From: CAYXUW01 sp964468375
GTDB taxonomy: Bacteria; Planctomycetota; Phycisphaerae; Sedimentisphaerales; Anaerobacaceae
Length of the DNA stretch: 19,165 nucleotides
Direction: 5' to 3'
Assembly (NCBI GenBank): GCA_964468375.1
Contig: CAYXUW010000039.1
Location: 1 to 19,165, forward strand
In this document: positions 1 to 7,766 of the stretch, piece after piece
How positions within the stretch are numbered: position 1 is the first letter of the stretch
Layout of the letters: every line of letters starts with the position of its first letter
Translations under genes and position numbers: made by a program
Notes under the pieces: model-generated
The model's database searches: none
Told to the model about the DNA's origin: nothing
Seen by the model: only the letters and a program-made list of their open reading frames with translations

Positions 1-124
1 AATAGGGGATGTGCTGAAGCGGGTAAAAACAGCGGGCGATAATGAATACAGTATAGGCGGTTCCTTAAAGGAGAAGGTAAAAGAACAGGTTGCGGATTTA
101 TGCAGCCGGTTCCCTATATGTTAG
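1..124 (+). CDS. glyA: 3' end of a probable serine hydroxymethyltransferase (partial)
   Basis: The window opens inside a reading frame (codons from base 2) that ends at TAG 122-124. The last 40 residues finish with a helix of the type K-E-x-V-x-x-Q-V-x-x-L-C and then R-F-P-I-C before the stop. Serine hydroxymethyltransferases typically end with a helix followed by 'LC-x-x-FP-[LI]-Y', and the preceding 'I-G-x-V-L' also fits the helix before it. The enzyme is the PLP-dependent cytosolic converter of serine and THF to glycine and methylene-THF. Only the tail is visible and no catalytic residue can be checked, so the name rests on C-terminal similarity alone. The gene converges on the membrane transferase at 131 with only 6 bases between the stops. 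Confidence 0.55.
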   Translation, partial: IGDVLKRVKTAGDNEYSIGGSLKEKVKEQVADLCSRFPIC

Positions 125-130
125 ATGTGT

Positions 131-1783
131 TCAACCGCCTATTACAGAGCTGTTCAAGTCGAAAATGAAATACGACATCATTCCTGCTTTTAGAAATTTG
201 CCGTCTTTAGTTATTTCGTGTTGTTGGCCGGGGACGTGTTCATATCTGTATTGCTTGGCTAACTGATTTACGAGAGGGGAGGTATAATTTGTAAGCGGCA
301 CCAGATAGTAGGGATATTTTCCGGTTTTAGCCATTGATTTAATATCCTCTATTGTTTGGGCAACTGCAATTTCTCTGTCCAGATACCATGCTATTTCGGG
401 GCGATAGTGCGGGCCCTTTACGGGATGCTGGTTGACAACAAAATCTTCGAAGCTGAGCAGCATTTTGTCGGGCGATATTTTCTCGTTAAGCTCTTTTAGC
501 ATTTTAATTTTGGCGGGCGGCTGCCAGCGAATATTGTAGTAGTAATTCAGCCCGTGCATACAGGATACAAATATTATTGTCAAAAGCAGCGCAACACCTG
601 CCTTAGCCACCCACCGGTTTATTTTACTCAATAAATCCGCCAGCATTACAATACCTAAGGCGGCGGCTATAGCGATAAATGGTATTAATGGGAATTCCCA
701 GAATTGATGTTTCCAGAGTGAACCTCGCAGGAGGTACAGCTGGAATATCGCCGGCATCAGAAAGAGCCAAAATTGGGGGAAGCGTTTGGCTGTTAGTGAT
801 TTTTCCTTATCATCGGTAAGTGAAATAAGTATGAATAATTGTCCTAAGGTTAAATATCCTATCGTTGTAATTAGAACCGGCAGTGTGAAATTGGTAACGG
901 CGAACTCCCAAAACTTTTTAAACCAGAGGCCCCAGACAAACTCCACCAACTCTCCTTTTGCGGCGCGCCATTGGTATAACTCAATTATTTTTTGCCATTG
1001 CCAATCGAATCCGGCTGCCATAATGGTGAAATCCAGCAGGAGACTTGAAAGGGGCGCAAAAACCAATATTGCGAGTAGACTCATATCCGGTTTTCTTTTT
1101 TGCCGGAGGCAGTGGAAAACATAGTGAACGCCTATGGCTGCAGCGAAGAAGAAGCCGCACCAGCTTATTTGTAGCGCGAAGAAAAGACTTATTCCCAGCA
1201 GCCATTTATGGAGCTTTTTAGGTTCAATGTCTTTGTTCAGCGCCCTTATTAGCACAAGGTAGCACCATATAGCCAGCAAACTGAGAGGGAAATCCCACCC
1301 CAGTTCTCCGAAGAGACCCGTGCCGAAATAGCCGGTAATTGGGAACAGGGCGTACAGAAGGCCGGCCAGTATCGCGGTTTTTTTATCCAGTAATCCGCTT
1401 ACGATTTTCAAGAATATTAGCAAACCGGCAACCGCCCTTATTACCCCTGCGGTGCGCAGACCTTTTTCGTTCATGCCGAAAATCGCCATTTCGACAGCAG
1501 GCAAAAATCGGCCAAGCTGAGGGTGGTCGAGAGACCTGTTGGGATTTTCTCTCGGAGGGTCGCCTACGGCCCAGACAGCGAATCCCTTTGTGTATTTCAG
1601 GTCGTATTTTAAGTAATTTCTAGCTTTCCAGGCAGTTCCTGCTTCGCCCCAACTATGCAGGCCGTAAAATGGTCGGGCGATATCACGGGACAGTATTGAA
1701 GCGAGTAATATTACGAGCAACCCCGCACAGGCCCAGAAACCGAGAGCTTTGTTCGGTTGATTTAAGCCATCTTCCTTTTTCAT
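131..1783 (-). CDS. PMT/GT39-family membrane glycosyltransferase
   Basis: A 550-residue polytopic membrane protein. A hydrophobic helix at about 14-31 is followed by a periplasmic loop containing W45-G-E47, then A-R-N-Y and D86-H-P-Q-L90. This is the layout of the dolichyl/undecaprenyl-phosphate-sugar glycosyltransferase superfamily (PMT_2, GT39/GT83-like), where the acidic loop residue acts in catalysis and H-P-P/H-P-Q marks the second half of loop 1. About ten further helices follow, then a soluble C-terminal domain from about residue 420. Such enzymes take a sugar from a polyprenyl phosphate on the outer face of the cytoplasmic membrane and add it to lipid, glycan or protein; the acceptor here cannot be read. 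ATG at 1783 has a GAGG ribosome site 7 nt upstream. It is divergent from the flippase-like gene at 2006. Confidence 0.85.
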   Translation of the reverse strand: MKKEDGLNQPNKALGFWACAGLLVILLASILSRDIARPFYGLHSWGEAGTAWKARNYLKYDLKYTKGFAVWAVGDPPRENPNRSLDHPQLGRFLPAVEMAIFGMNEKGLRTAGVIRAVAGLLIFLKIVSGLLDKKTAILAGLLYALFPITGYFGTGLFGELGWDFPLSLLAIWCYLVLIRALNKDIEPKKLHKWLLGISLFFALQISWCGFFFAAAIGVHYVFHCLRQKRKPDMSLLAILVFAPLSSLLLDFTIMAAGFDWQWQKIIELYQWRAAKGELVEFVWGLWFKKFWEFAVTNFTLPVLITTIGYLTLGQLFILISLTDDKEKSLTAKRFPQFWLFLMPAIFQLYLLRGSLWKHQFWEFPLIPFIAIAAALGIVMLADLLSKINRWVAKAGVALLLTIIFVSCMHGLNYYYNIRWQPPAKIKMLKELNEKISPDKMLLSFEDFVVNQHPVKGPHYRPEIAWYLDREIAVAQTIEDIKSMAKTGKYPYYLVPLTNYTSPLVNQLAKQYRYEHVPGQQHEITKDGKFLKAGMMSYFIFDLNSSVIGG

Positions 1784-1863
1784 AGGTCATCCTCGTTGAG
1801 CTGTATCACTGCTTCGGATGTTACAAGCTTTGATGTTACTGGTTATAATACCAAAAATATCGG

Positions 1864-1892
1864 TTGTAAAGGTATATTTGGTTAGCTAAAAT
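1864..1892 (+). promoter_or_regulatory. Candidate sigma70-type promoter for the flippase-like gene
   Basis: TTGTAA (1864-1869), a 17-nt spacer and TAAAAT (1887-1892) predict a start near 1899, leaving a leader of about 105 nt before the ATG at 2006. A second TATAAT sits at 1844-1849, but its -35 (TTACAA) is poor. The divergent gap 1784-2005 holds nothing else I can identify. Motif reading only. Confidence 0.33.
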
Positions 1893-2005
1893 CACGGGAT
1901 GCCTTTAGTTAGAAGGGATTATTTATTCAAAAACCGCATCGCAATAGCAAAAAGATTGTGAGCAGGGAACAGCCGCGGGCGGCTTTTTTAAGGCGAGTAC
2001 AGATA

Positions 2006-2950
2006 ATGGGTACGCATAGGACAACTAGAAGTCTATTGCTGTTCGTTCTCGGAGTTTTGATATTTGTTTTTTTGATAGTATTTAAGTTTGACCTTTCGAG
2101 TTTTGCTTCGATAGTGTCTGATAAGATTTCGCTGGGTTTTTATATTTTCATCTTTCTGTTTATCACGCTGCAGCTTGCCTTCCGTGCGGTTAGATTCAAC
2201 CTGCTTTTTAACTACGTATTCGAGGAAAAAATTTCGCTGAGGGATTCTCTGCTTTTAACGGGAGCGAGTTTTTTTGTGGCCCTGGTAACACCTAATAAAT
2301 TGGGAGATACTGCGAGGGGATTTTTCCACGGAGAGAAAGGTCTTGAAATTACCGCTATTGCGATCATCGAATATTTTTTTGACACATTTATCCTTGTCGG
2401 CATAGCGATTTTAGGACTCTTAACCGTATATCAGCAGCATCTGAGCAGGTTTGTTTTGGCTGTTATTATCGCAGTGGCGGGATTGGCCGTATTATTTGGT
2501 CTGGTCAAATATGGCAGGATTGAGACGTTCGTAGGAAAATTCAGCTGGTATCGGAAGATTAGCGATAAGATGAGACTTTTAAAATCGCATCTAAGAACCG
2601 GCATAAAGAGCAAGTTTGTTTTGTCGGTGGGTTTTGTTTTCAGCTGTTTTCTTCCGTTGATTTATTTTTTGATTTTTTATATGGTGCTTCGTCAACTCGG
2701 TGCCGACGTTTCGGTATTGGGGGTATTTTTTCCCGTCGGCGTTGGATTATTCATTGGCGCTCTAACATTTATTCCTATGGGAATAGGGACAAGAGATTTA
2801 TCCATATGCGGGCTTTTGTGTGCCGTCGGGGTCAATGAGGGCATCGCCATTTCATCTGTAGTTATTATGCGGAGTTTGTCTGTTTCGCTTATGGTAGCGA
2901 GCGGCATTTGTTATTTTTTGGCAATCAACCGTTTCGCCGGCAAAAAGTGA
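2006..2950 (+). CDS. Flippase-like integral membrane protein, LPG-synthase TM family (UPF0104/PF03706 type)
   Basis: I choose the ATG at 2006 (314 residues). An upstream in-frame GTG at 1958 would add 16 polar residues, but it has no ribosome site, while AGGCGAG precedes 2006. The protein is almost wholly hydrophobic, with about 8 helices. Two family hallmarks are present: a P-N-K-L-G-D-x-x-R segment in the first third and, in the last third, F-I-P-M-G-I-G-T-R-D-L, the counterpart of the usual 'P-G-G-L-G-x-R-E'. The family includes the membrane domain of MprF and AglD-like proteins and is linked to flipping or presenting polyprenyl- or phospholipid-linked groups. There is no soluble transferase domain, so it is not a full MprF. 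It lies tail to tail with a homologue whose stop is 5 nt away. Confidence 0.8.
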   Translation: MGTHRTTRSLLLFVLGVLIFVFLIVFKFDLSSFASIVSDKISLGFYIFIFLFITLQLAFRAVRFNLLFNYVFEEKISLRDSLLLTGASFFVALVTPNKLGDTARGFFHGEKGLEITAIAIIEYFFDTFILVGIAILGLLTVYQQHLSRFVLAVIIAVAGLAVLFGLVKYGRIETFVGKFSWYRKISDKMRLLKSHLRTGIKSKFVLSVGFVFSCFLPLIYFLIFYMVLRQLGADVSVLGVFFPVGVGLFIGALTFIPMGIGTRDLSICGLLCAVGVNEGIAISSVVIMRSLSVSLMVASGICYFLAINRFAGKK

Positions 2951-2955
2951 GCAGG

Positions 2956-3900
2956 TTATTGTAGGGAATTATCCTGCTGTTTTTTAAAATCTGCCGGAGA
3001 TTTATGCCAGAGCCATGCAGCGCAACCACCACCCACAACGAATATATAGCTCATCACGACCGCTCTGTCTATTATTGCCGCGAGTAAACCCACTTCCCAC
3101 TGTATTCCTACAACTACCGCCCCGAAGCCGAGAATAAGCTCTCGAATTCCTAATGAGCCGGGAGTAAGTGATATAAATAATACAACAAAGCCCAACGTTC
3201 CAAGAATTAGATACCCCCCTATATGTATGTCCTTGCCCATACTATGATAAATAATTCCTATGCGTGCGGCGGTGAGCAGAAAGTTTACGGATAAAAGTAT
3301 CAACGCAGAAAGAATAGTTTTCGCTTCTTTTGAAATCTGACTTCTGCTGGAAAGGAAATTCCGCAGGATAGTGCTTAAGCGTCCCTGTCCCGCTGGGGCG
3401 GGCAGCGGAAAAAACAGGAAAAGCAATGAAATTACGATTGTTGCCAGGAAAATGGCAGCCAGGATTTTGTTTTCGTATCCCTCCATTCCGAAAACAGCCA
3501 GCAGAGCAATTAATCCTATTGTTGCTGCCATTGCGGTCATTAAAAATGTAATGAAGAGGAAGAAGGTTGCGAAATGAGCGTATGCGAGTCCGTAGCGGCG
3601 TTTTAGGTAATTTGCTCTGAAGATAGTGCCGAATTTCATCGGGGCGTAGTTAAGCAGAAGCGCGGCATTATGTAATCGCATCATATCCCAGAAGCCGGTT
3701 TTGATTTTCAAGGCGCTTGTTAATTGCTGAACAATACGGGCGGCGGCCAGATGGCTGAGAAAGCACAGAAAATACATTACGGCGAGTTGCTTTGGATTCA
3801 ACTTCAATAGGGCTTTTAAATGCTTCCAGTGTTCTGCCAGATACCACAGCAGAAAAGCTATTATTACTAGGCCGAGAGCAGTTTTAAGCCATTTTCTCAT
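2956..3900 (-). CDS. Flippase-like integral membrane protein, second LPG-synthase TM family member
   Basis: 314 residues, about 8 transmembrane helices. The family signature L-T-P-G-S-L-G-I-R-E-L is clear near residue 250, and the earlier A-P-M-K-F-G-x-x-x-R segment lines up with P-N-K-L-G-D-x-x-R of the neighbour at 2006, so the two are homologues rather than just similar in hydropathy. They are quite diverged, so this is not a fresh duplication. It follows the pyruvyl transferase gene by 7 nt and is probably the last gene of that minus-strand unit. The likely job is moving or organising a lipid-linked glycan intermediate; the substrate is unknown. A short basic and glutamine-rich tail follows the last helix. 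Confidence 0.82.
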   Translation of the reverse strand: MRKWLKTALGLVIIAFLLWYLAEHWKHLKALLKLNPKQLAVMYFLCFLSHLAAARIVQQLTSALKIKTGFWDMMRLHNAALLLNYAPMKFGTIFRANYLKRRYGLAYAHFATFFLFITFLMTAMAATIGLIALLAVFGMEGYENKILAAIFLATIVISLLFLFFPLPAPAGQGRLSTILRNFLSSRSQISKEAKTILSALILLSVNFLLTAARIGIIYHSMGKDIHIGGYLILGTLGFVVLFISLTPGSLGIRELILGFGAVVVGIQWEVGLLAAIIDRAVVMSYIFVVGGGCAAWLWHKSPADFKKQQDNSLQ

Positions 3901-3907
3901 ATTGTTT

Positions 3908-5074
3908 TTACACTTTTAGGAATTCGAACACTGCTTCCATATTGCTTCGAGCACGTGCCTGTAGTTCGGGCAGCTTTTTCTTGATATCGCTACTTATCTC
4001 TTCGCGATGCTCTAAGATTTTCTCGACCTGTTGAATCAGCTTCTCTGGGTTAAATTCTTGCAATTGTATCACGTATTGTTCAGACTCCAGTGATTCGCTG
4101 AACCCAAATATCTTAGGAGCATAACCAAAAGCCAAAAATGGAACCCCATACCCAGCGGCGAAGATAGCAGAATGCAATCGCATTCCTATTAATAAATCAA
4201 GTTCTCTAACAGCTGCCGCTATTACTTTAGGATTAGGTGCACCGCTCAACAACATCATTCGATTTCCATTCTGCATCCACTTTTGTATTTCCCTTCCAAT
4301 TTTGTCATCCTGTTTGGGGTTTATTGAAACAAAAATAAATTGAGCATCTATTTTTTTTACTAATTCATCACAGGCAGTTGCTACTTGCCTTAAAAATCCT
4401 TCATAAAAAGACGACCTTTTGAGGTATCTTCTGTACAATCCAACTTCTGGGCGCAAGGAAAGCCCGATTAAATGTTTGCTTTTTTTCTTTAGTTTTACTA
4501 CTTGTTGATAGGCTTGTTCGTTTTTAACGTTTTCGTCGTAGTCCATTCCTAACGCAATATCTGCTAATACGACGATTTTGTTTTTATCTACACCAATTTC
4601 GACTAAAAGTTCTGCCGATTTTTCATCCCGAACATATAAACCTTCTGCACCGTTCAGAACAACTTTAGTGAGCCAGCGTCCCAGTTTAGTATAAATTGGC
4701 CCAATACCCAGTCCGACTCCAATAAATGGAGTGGCAAAAAATCGAGCCCAGGCGGCTCTGCTAAGGTGCATAATCAGATTTCCCAAGCTGGTCGAATCCT
4801 GTATTATCCCACCACCGCCGAGGACCAATATATCAGCTTGTCGAATGCTTTTACATGTATCGAGAAATCCCAAAATGATTCCGGATCTAACCGCTCTTAC
4901 GCCGGGGTGACGCTTACGAGTACTCTTGGGCCAACGAGTAAGGACATCAATCTGTATATTCGGCGGTCCCTTTTTTAGAGCCTCTATCATTGTAAGCAAA
5001 ATGGCCTGATCTCCTACATTAGGGGATCCATACGAGTTAGAAAGAACAATTCTTTTCGGCCTGTCTTTTTCCAT
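3908..5074 (-). CDS. Polysaccharide pyruvyl transferase family protein (CsaB-like)
   Basis: 388 residues, cytosolic, matching PF04230 from end to end. N-terminal S12-N-S-Y-G-S-x-N-V-G-D22-Q-A-I-L is the family nucleotide/sugar-binding start, G86-G-G-G-I-I-Q-D93 is its second glycine-rich motif, and near residue 300 an M-R-L-H-S-A-I-F-A-A-G-Y-G-V-P-F segment carries the conserved R/H of the catalytic region. Members transfer a pyruvyl ketal from PEP to a sugar of an exopolysaccharide or cell-wall polymer (CsaB, WcaK, AmsJ), although some relatives have other roles. Pyruvylation adds a negative charge and often anchors S-layer proteins. ATG at 5074 starts 16 nt after the stop of the phosphodiesterase remnant and 7 nt separate its stop from the flippase gene, so these three probably share the promoter at 5455-5484. 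Confidence 0.85.
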   Translation of the reverse strand: MEKDRPKRIVLSNSYGSPNVGDQAILLTMIEALKKGPPNIQIDVLTRWPKSTRKRHPGVRAVRSGIILGFLDTCKSIRQADILVLGGGGIIQDSTSLGNLIMHLSRAAWARFFATPFIGVGLGIGPIYTKLGRWLTKVVLNGAEGLYVRDEKSAELLVEIGVDKNKIVVLADIALGMDYDENVKNEQAYQQVVKLKKKSKHLIGLSLRPEVGLYRRYLKRSSFYEGFLRQVATACDELVKKIDAQFIFVSINPKQDDKIGREIQKWMQNGNRMMLLSGAPNPKVIAAAVRELDLLIGMRLHSAIFAAGYGVPFLAFGYAPKIFGFSESLESEQYVIQLQEFNPEKLIQQVEKILEHREEISSDIKKKLPELQARARSNMEAVFEFLKV

Positions 5075-5090
5075 ACGTGCTATTAATTAC

Positions 5091-5306
5091 CTACATACTA
5101 TAGAGAACGGTTGACAATATTGCTGACTTATCAGAGGCAGGCGACTTTGTATTTATCTGAAATTCATCTGTAGCAGGATTGCTCAGTTCGCCAAAAACTC
5201 CCTCATCGATTATCTTTTTGAAGTTCGGCAGTTCATTCTCCTCGCTCCATTTTTTTATCAAATCCGGACTGGCTCCGTCGAATCCTAATATAATACTTTT
5301 TTTCAT
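5091..5306 (-). pseudogene. 5' remnant of an alkaline-phosphatase-superfamily (type I phosphodiesterase) gene
   Basis: A 71-codon frame. Residues 1 to about 46 read as the N-terminus of a type I phosphodiesterase/nucleotide pyrophosphatase: the metal-binding I-L-G-F-D-G-A-S strand, then L-P-N-F-K-K-I-I-D-E-G-V-F-G-E-L-S. The intact relative at 10372-11649 has the same layout (I-I-G-L-D-G-V, then M-P-N-T-N-K-L-I-S-Q-G-V-F). After 'N-P-A-T-D-E' the similarity stops: the nucleophile region (A-W-S/T-S-x-x-T-G-x-N-P-G-K-H-G) and the remaining 350 residues are missing, and the last 25 residues look unrelated. An intact AAAGGA ribosome site and a good promoter remain upstream, so it may still be transcribed and act only as leader for the pyruvyl transferase gene. 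A functional micro-protein is possible but unlikely. Confidence 0.7.
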
Positions 5307-5454
5307 TTGTCGTTCCTTTGCCAGCGGGCTTTCGTTTAAGCCAGTCTTTTACTTATTAATATTTGGAAACAATTCAGAAAGCTTCGAAAAGATTCATAGT
5401 CGTAACAAATACCGAGTCTTATCTTAACATCTCTACTCGTATACGGCGACTCGT

Positions 5455-5484
5455 TTTGTAGCATATCTGTTGTTAAGTTGTCAA
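5455..5484 (-). promoter_or_regulatory. Strong sigma70-type promoter candidate for the remnant/pyruvyl transferase/flippase unit
   Basis: On the minus strand: TTGACA (5484-5479), an 18-nt spacer, then TGC-TACAAA with the -10 at 5460-5455. The perfect -35 and an extended -10 TG make this one of the best promoters in the window. The predicted start near 5448 leaves a leader of about 140 nt before the remnant gene. The rest of the gap 5307-5515 holds only a 5-bp hairpin (5327-5342). Confidence 0.5.
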
Positions 5485-5515
5485 CCGTTTTAGCATAGCT
5501 GAGTATTGCTACCCG

Positions 5516-6715
5516 CTATGGTTCGGCTCCGACAAACTGGTTCTCCAAGCAGCTTTTGTAGACGCGCAGGGTTTTCTCAGCGATTTTGGGCCAGGAAAGT
5601 TGCTGTGCTTTTTCGCGGGAGTCTCGCTGTAACCTGTCTAAGTTTTCGAGGGCATAGAGAATCTTTTCTTTCAGGTCTTCTGCGTTGTTCGGTTTTGCTA
5701 CTGTTTTTTTGTCGTTAACCAGCTCGCTAAGACTTGCGACATTTGTTATAATGAAGGGTTTGGCGCAAGCTATAGCGACGGACGCAACGCCGCTTGCTGA
5801 TTCAAGCTGTTTGTAGGGCAAAACTACAAGTTGAGACAGCTCGAAAAGTTCAGCGACAGTCGAATCCGGAATAAATTCGAGAAACAATTTGACTCTTTGC
5901 TTCAGATTGAGCTGGTTAATCATTTTGTGATAGCTGCTGAAATTTGTCCAAGGCTGGCCGGCGATTATTAGTTTGACTTGGGGATTTTCAATTTTATTTA
6001 ATGCTTGCAACAGAGTGTCGAGGCCTTTGTAGGGGCGTATATTTCCAAAAAAAAGCAGAATTTTGTCTTCGGGGTGAAAGCCGAATTTTTGTCGCAATTT
6101 TTCGTTGTCCAGTGTGCAGTTGCCTATCCGGATTATTCCGTGTGGAATTACATGAATCTTCTTGCTGGTTTTGGTTGTCTGGATGAGCAGTTGCCTGTTG
6201 CTTTCTGAATGCACAATATATTCGTGGGCGAGGTGCAGAACCGATTGATTGAGGAAGTTCTTGAGGAGGGATTTTTCATGCGGTTTTACATTGTGAACTG
6301 TCATAATTATTTTTTTGCGTCTCAGTCTGGCAATTGACAAAACAATTAAATAAACGGGCGCCAGAAACCAACTCCACCATTGCATATGAAGAATTTTAGT
6401 TTTGACTGCAAAGGCGGTTGCCAACCAGGAAAAAGGGTTATACCAGGTTAGGGTGTTGTGGATGCGGACATTTTGTATCTGCGGCTGTTGCTTGTTTGCC
6501 ATAGTTCCACCCGGGTAGAGAAACTCGGGGTAGATAGATTTGAAGCCATAGAAGTCAAGCTGGCAGTTTTTTGCAAGCTCGTCGAGCAGACCGGCTATAT
6601 ATGAACTTACACCTTTTATAGGGGGCAGCGTTCCGAGCATTGAAACCTTTACGTTTGGCCTTGCATTCTTCGCTGAACTGCTGCTCTTACGAGAATTTTT
6701 CATATACAGGAGCAC
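5516..6715 (-). CDS. GT4-family (GT-B fold) glycosyltransferase
   Basis: About 399 residues, soluble or peripheral. Near the N-terminus G-T-L-P-P-I-K-G-V-S-S-Y-I is the acceptor-side glycine loop of retaining GT-B enzymes. Near residue 220, F-F-G-N-I-R-P-Y-K-G-L-D-T-L-L-Q-A is the classic GT4 phosphate-binding motif. Near residue 300, the segment V-V-L-P-Y ... E-S-A-S-G-V-x-x-V-A-I-A supplies the E-x7-E-like donor-binding region. Such enzymes add a sugar from a nucleotide donor during exopolysaccharide or glycolipid assembly. The start is uncertain: GTG at 6715 lies 3 nt after the stop of the FkbM gene and fits translational coupling, while ATG at 6703 is equally possible; neither has a good ribosome site. 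I infer co-transcription with the FkbM methyltransferase. Confidence 0.88.
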   Translation of the reverse strand: MLLYMKNSRKSSSSAKNARPNVKVSMLGTLPPIKGVSSYIAGLLDELAKNCQLDFYGFKSIYPEFLYPGGTMANKQQPQIQNVRIHNTLTWYNPFSWLATAFAVKTKILHMQWWSWFLAPVYLIVLSIARLRRKKIIMTVHNVKPHEKSLLKNFLNQSVLHLAHEYIVHSESNRQLLIQTTKTSKKIHVIPHGIIRIGNCTLDNEKLRQKFGFHPEDKILLFFGNIRPYKGLDTLLQALNKIENPQVKLIIAGQPWTNFSSYHKMINQLNLKQRVKLFLEFIPDSTVAELFELSQLVVLPYKQLESASGVASVAIACAKPFIITNVASLSELVNDKKTVAKPNNAEDLKEKILYALENLDRLQRDSREKAQQLSWPKIAEKTLRVYKSCLENQFVGAEP

Positions 6716-6718
6716 ACT

Positions 6719-7474
6719 CTAATAGGCGATAAAGCAGAATTCACTTTTTGAATATACGCTGTTTAGAAATTCCTCTTTGGAATAGGGTTTTCCCCCGCGA
6801 AGCCATCTTTTCATCAGAGATATATTAAAGTTGCATTGACTTGATAAGAATTCATATAGTTGCTCTGTCGTTGTTCCGAATTTTCTTGATAGGTCCGGCT
6901 TATGCTCAAATAATACCATTGGTTTGCTTTTTTTCAATAACTGTTCACCGCCGCGCAAAACAAATAATTCTGCGCCTTCCACATCTATTTTAATAAAATC
7001 AATTTTAGTATCGTTTGGAATTACATTGTCTAATTTATCAACATTTACCGTTATTTCTTCGACGTTTTCATCCGGGTCAGGATACGATTGCTTTCGCAGC
7101 CCGCTTCGAGCCGGACGGCCTGTTGCATGGTAAAACACGCTCTTTCCAGCCCTGTCGGACAGAGCCATATTGTAGATTGCAGCGTTTGAATATTTTTTTA
7201 TGAGGTATTGATAATTTTCGGGAACAGGCTCGAAAGCAAATACTTTGCCTTGTGGTGCGGTTTTCAACATTTCACGTAATATGTCCCCTCTATAGGCGCC
7301 TATGTCTATGCAATTTGAATCTTTTTTGAGAATCTTGCGCATTACTTTGCTTGTTTCTTTGTCATATCCAGCGCCTTTACTTTGCACAAGAATAGAATAG
7401 ACACGCCTTGCAAATGTTTCTAATGGTGTGTCTTGAGTCGCCAGCAGAGCGAATCTTCTCAGTTTATGTTTCAC
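6719..7474 (-). CDS. FkbM-family SAM-dependent methyltransferase
   Basis: 251 residues. C55-I-D-I-G-A-Y-R-G-D64 is the SAM-binding motif I, F79-A-F-E-P-V-P-E-N-Y closes motif II, and I-D-F-I-K-I-D-V-E-G-A-E near residue 165 is the signature that defines the FkbM family (PF05050); a later V-L-F-E-H-K is also typical. Family members O-methylate sugars or polyketides, and in glycan clusters they usually methylate a surface saccharide. A GTG start at 7474 is forced: an in-frame TAA lies just upstream and no ATG is available near the N-terminus. AAGG directly abuts the GTG, which is too close for a good ribosome site. It is probably the first gene of an operon with the GT4 gene. Confidence 0.9.
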   Translation of the reverse strand: MKHKLRRFALLATQDTPLETFARRVYSILVQSKGAGYDKETSKVMRKILKKDSNCIDIGAYRGDILREMLKTAPQGKVFAFEPVPENYQYLIKKYSNAAIYNMALSDRAGKSVFYHATGRPARSGLRKQSYPDPDENVEEITVNVDKLDNVIPNDTKIDFIKIDVEGAELFVLRGGEQLLKKSKPMVLFEHKPDLSRKFGTTTEQLYEFLSSQCNFNISLMKRWLRGGKPYSKEEFLNSVYSKSEFCFIAY

Positions 7475-7493
7475 CTTATATTTCCCATATTAA

Positions 7494-7521
7494 ACTATAA
7501 CCGTGTAGTTTTATCCGTTAA
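7494..7521 (-). promoter_or_regulatory. Candidate promoter for the FkbM-GT4 operon
   Basis: On the minus strand: TTAACG (7521-7516), 16-nt spacer, TATAGT (7499-7494). The predicted start near 7487 gives a leader of only about a dozen nucleotides before the GTG at 7474, which fits the poor ribosome site. Motif reading only. Confidence 0.3.
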
Positions 7522-7695
7522 GCTGGCGGATTTAAATGAACCTCCTGCTTATGTATCACTAAAGCTCTGTTGCAGTTTTTACAATCGAGTTTTCGTGTCC
7601 GATTCAGTTACAGGGGCAAATTTTAGTGGATAAAACAGCGGTAGTCTATAGTTTTTTAAATTAAGCAGCCGAAGTACGTTATCCGGTAAAAAAAC

Positions 7696-7724
7696 TTGTT
7701 ATCTATTTGGGTGATTTATATAAT
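7696..7724 (+). promoter_or_regulatory. Sigma70-type promoter for the GT2 / GT39 pair
   Basis: TTGTTA (7696-7701), exactly 17 nt, then a perfect TATAAT (7719-7724). The predicted start is near 7731, about 36 nt before the ATG at 7767. The stretch between this and the divergent FkbM promoter (about 7522-7695) holds no gene or structure I can support. Confidence 0.5.
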
Positions 7725-7766
7725 TTTTTGTAGAATAGGGGGCTTAATCGACGAAAAGGTATATTT

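Noticed and set aside
53..142. 10-bp perfect inverted repeat, ATAGGCGGTT at 53-62 and AACCGCCTAT at 133-142
   Set aside because: Both arms lie in or at the ends of convergent coding regions 70 bp apart, with no T-tract; most likely chance, too wide for an intrinsic terminator.
5111..5116. TTGACA on the plus strand inside the phosphodiesterase remnant
   Set aside because: No suitable -10 at 16-19 nt and no plus-strand gene downstream.
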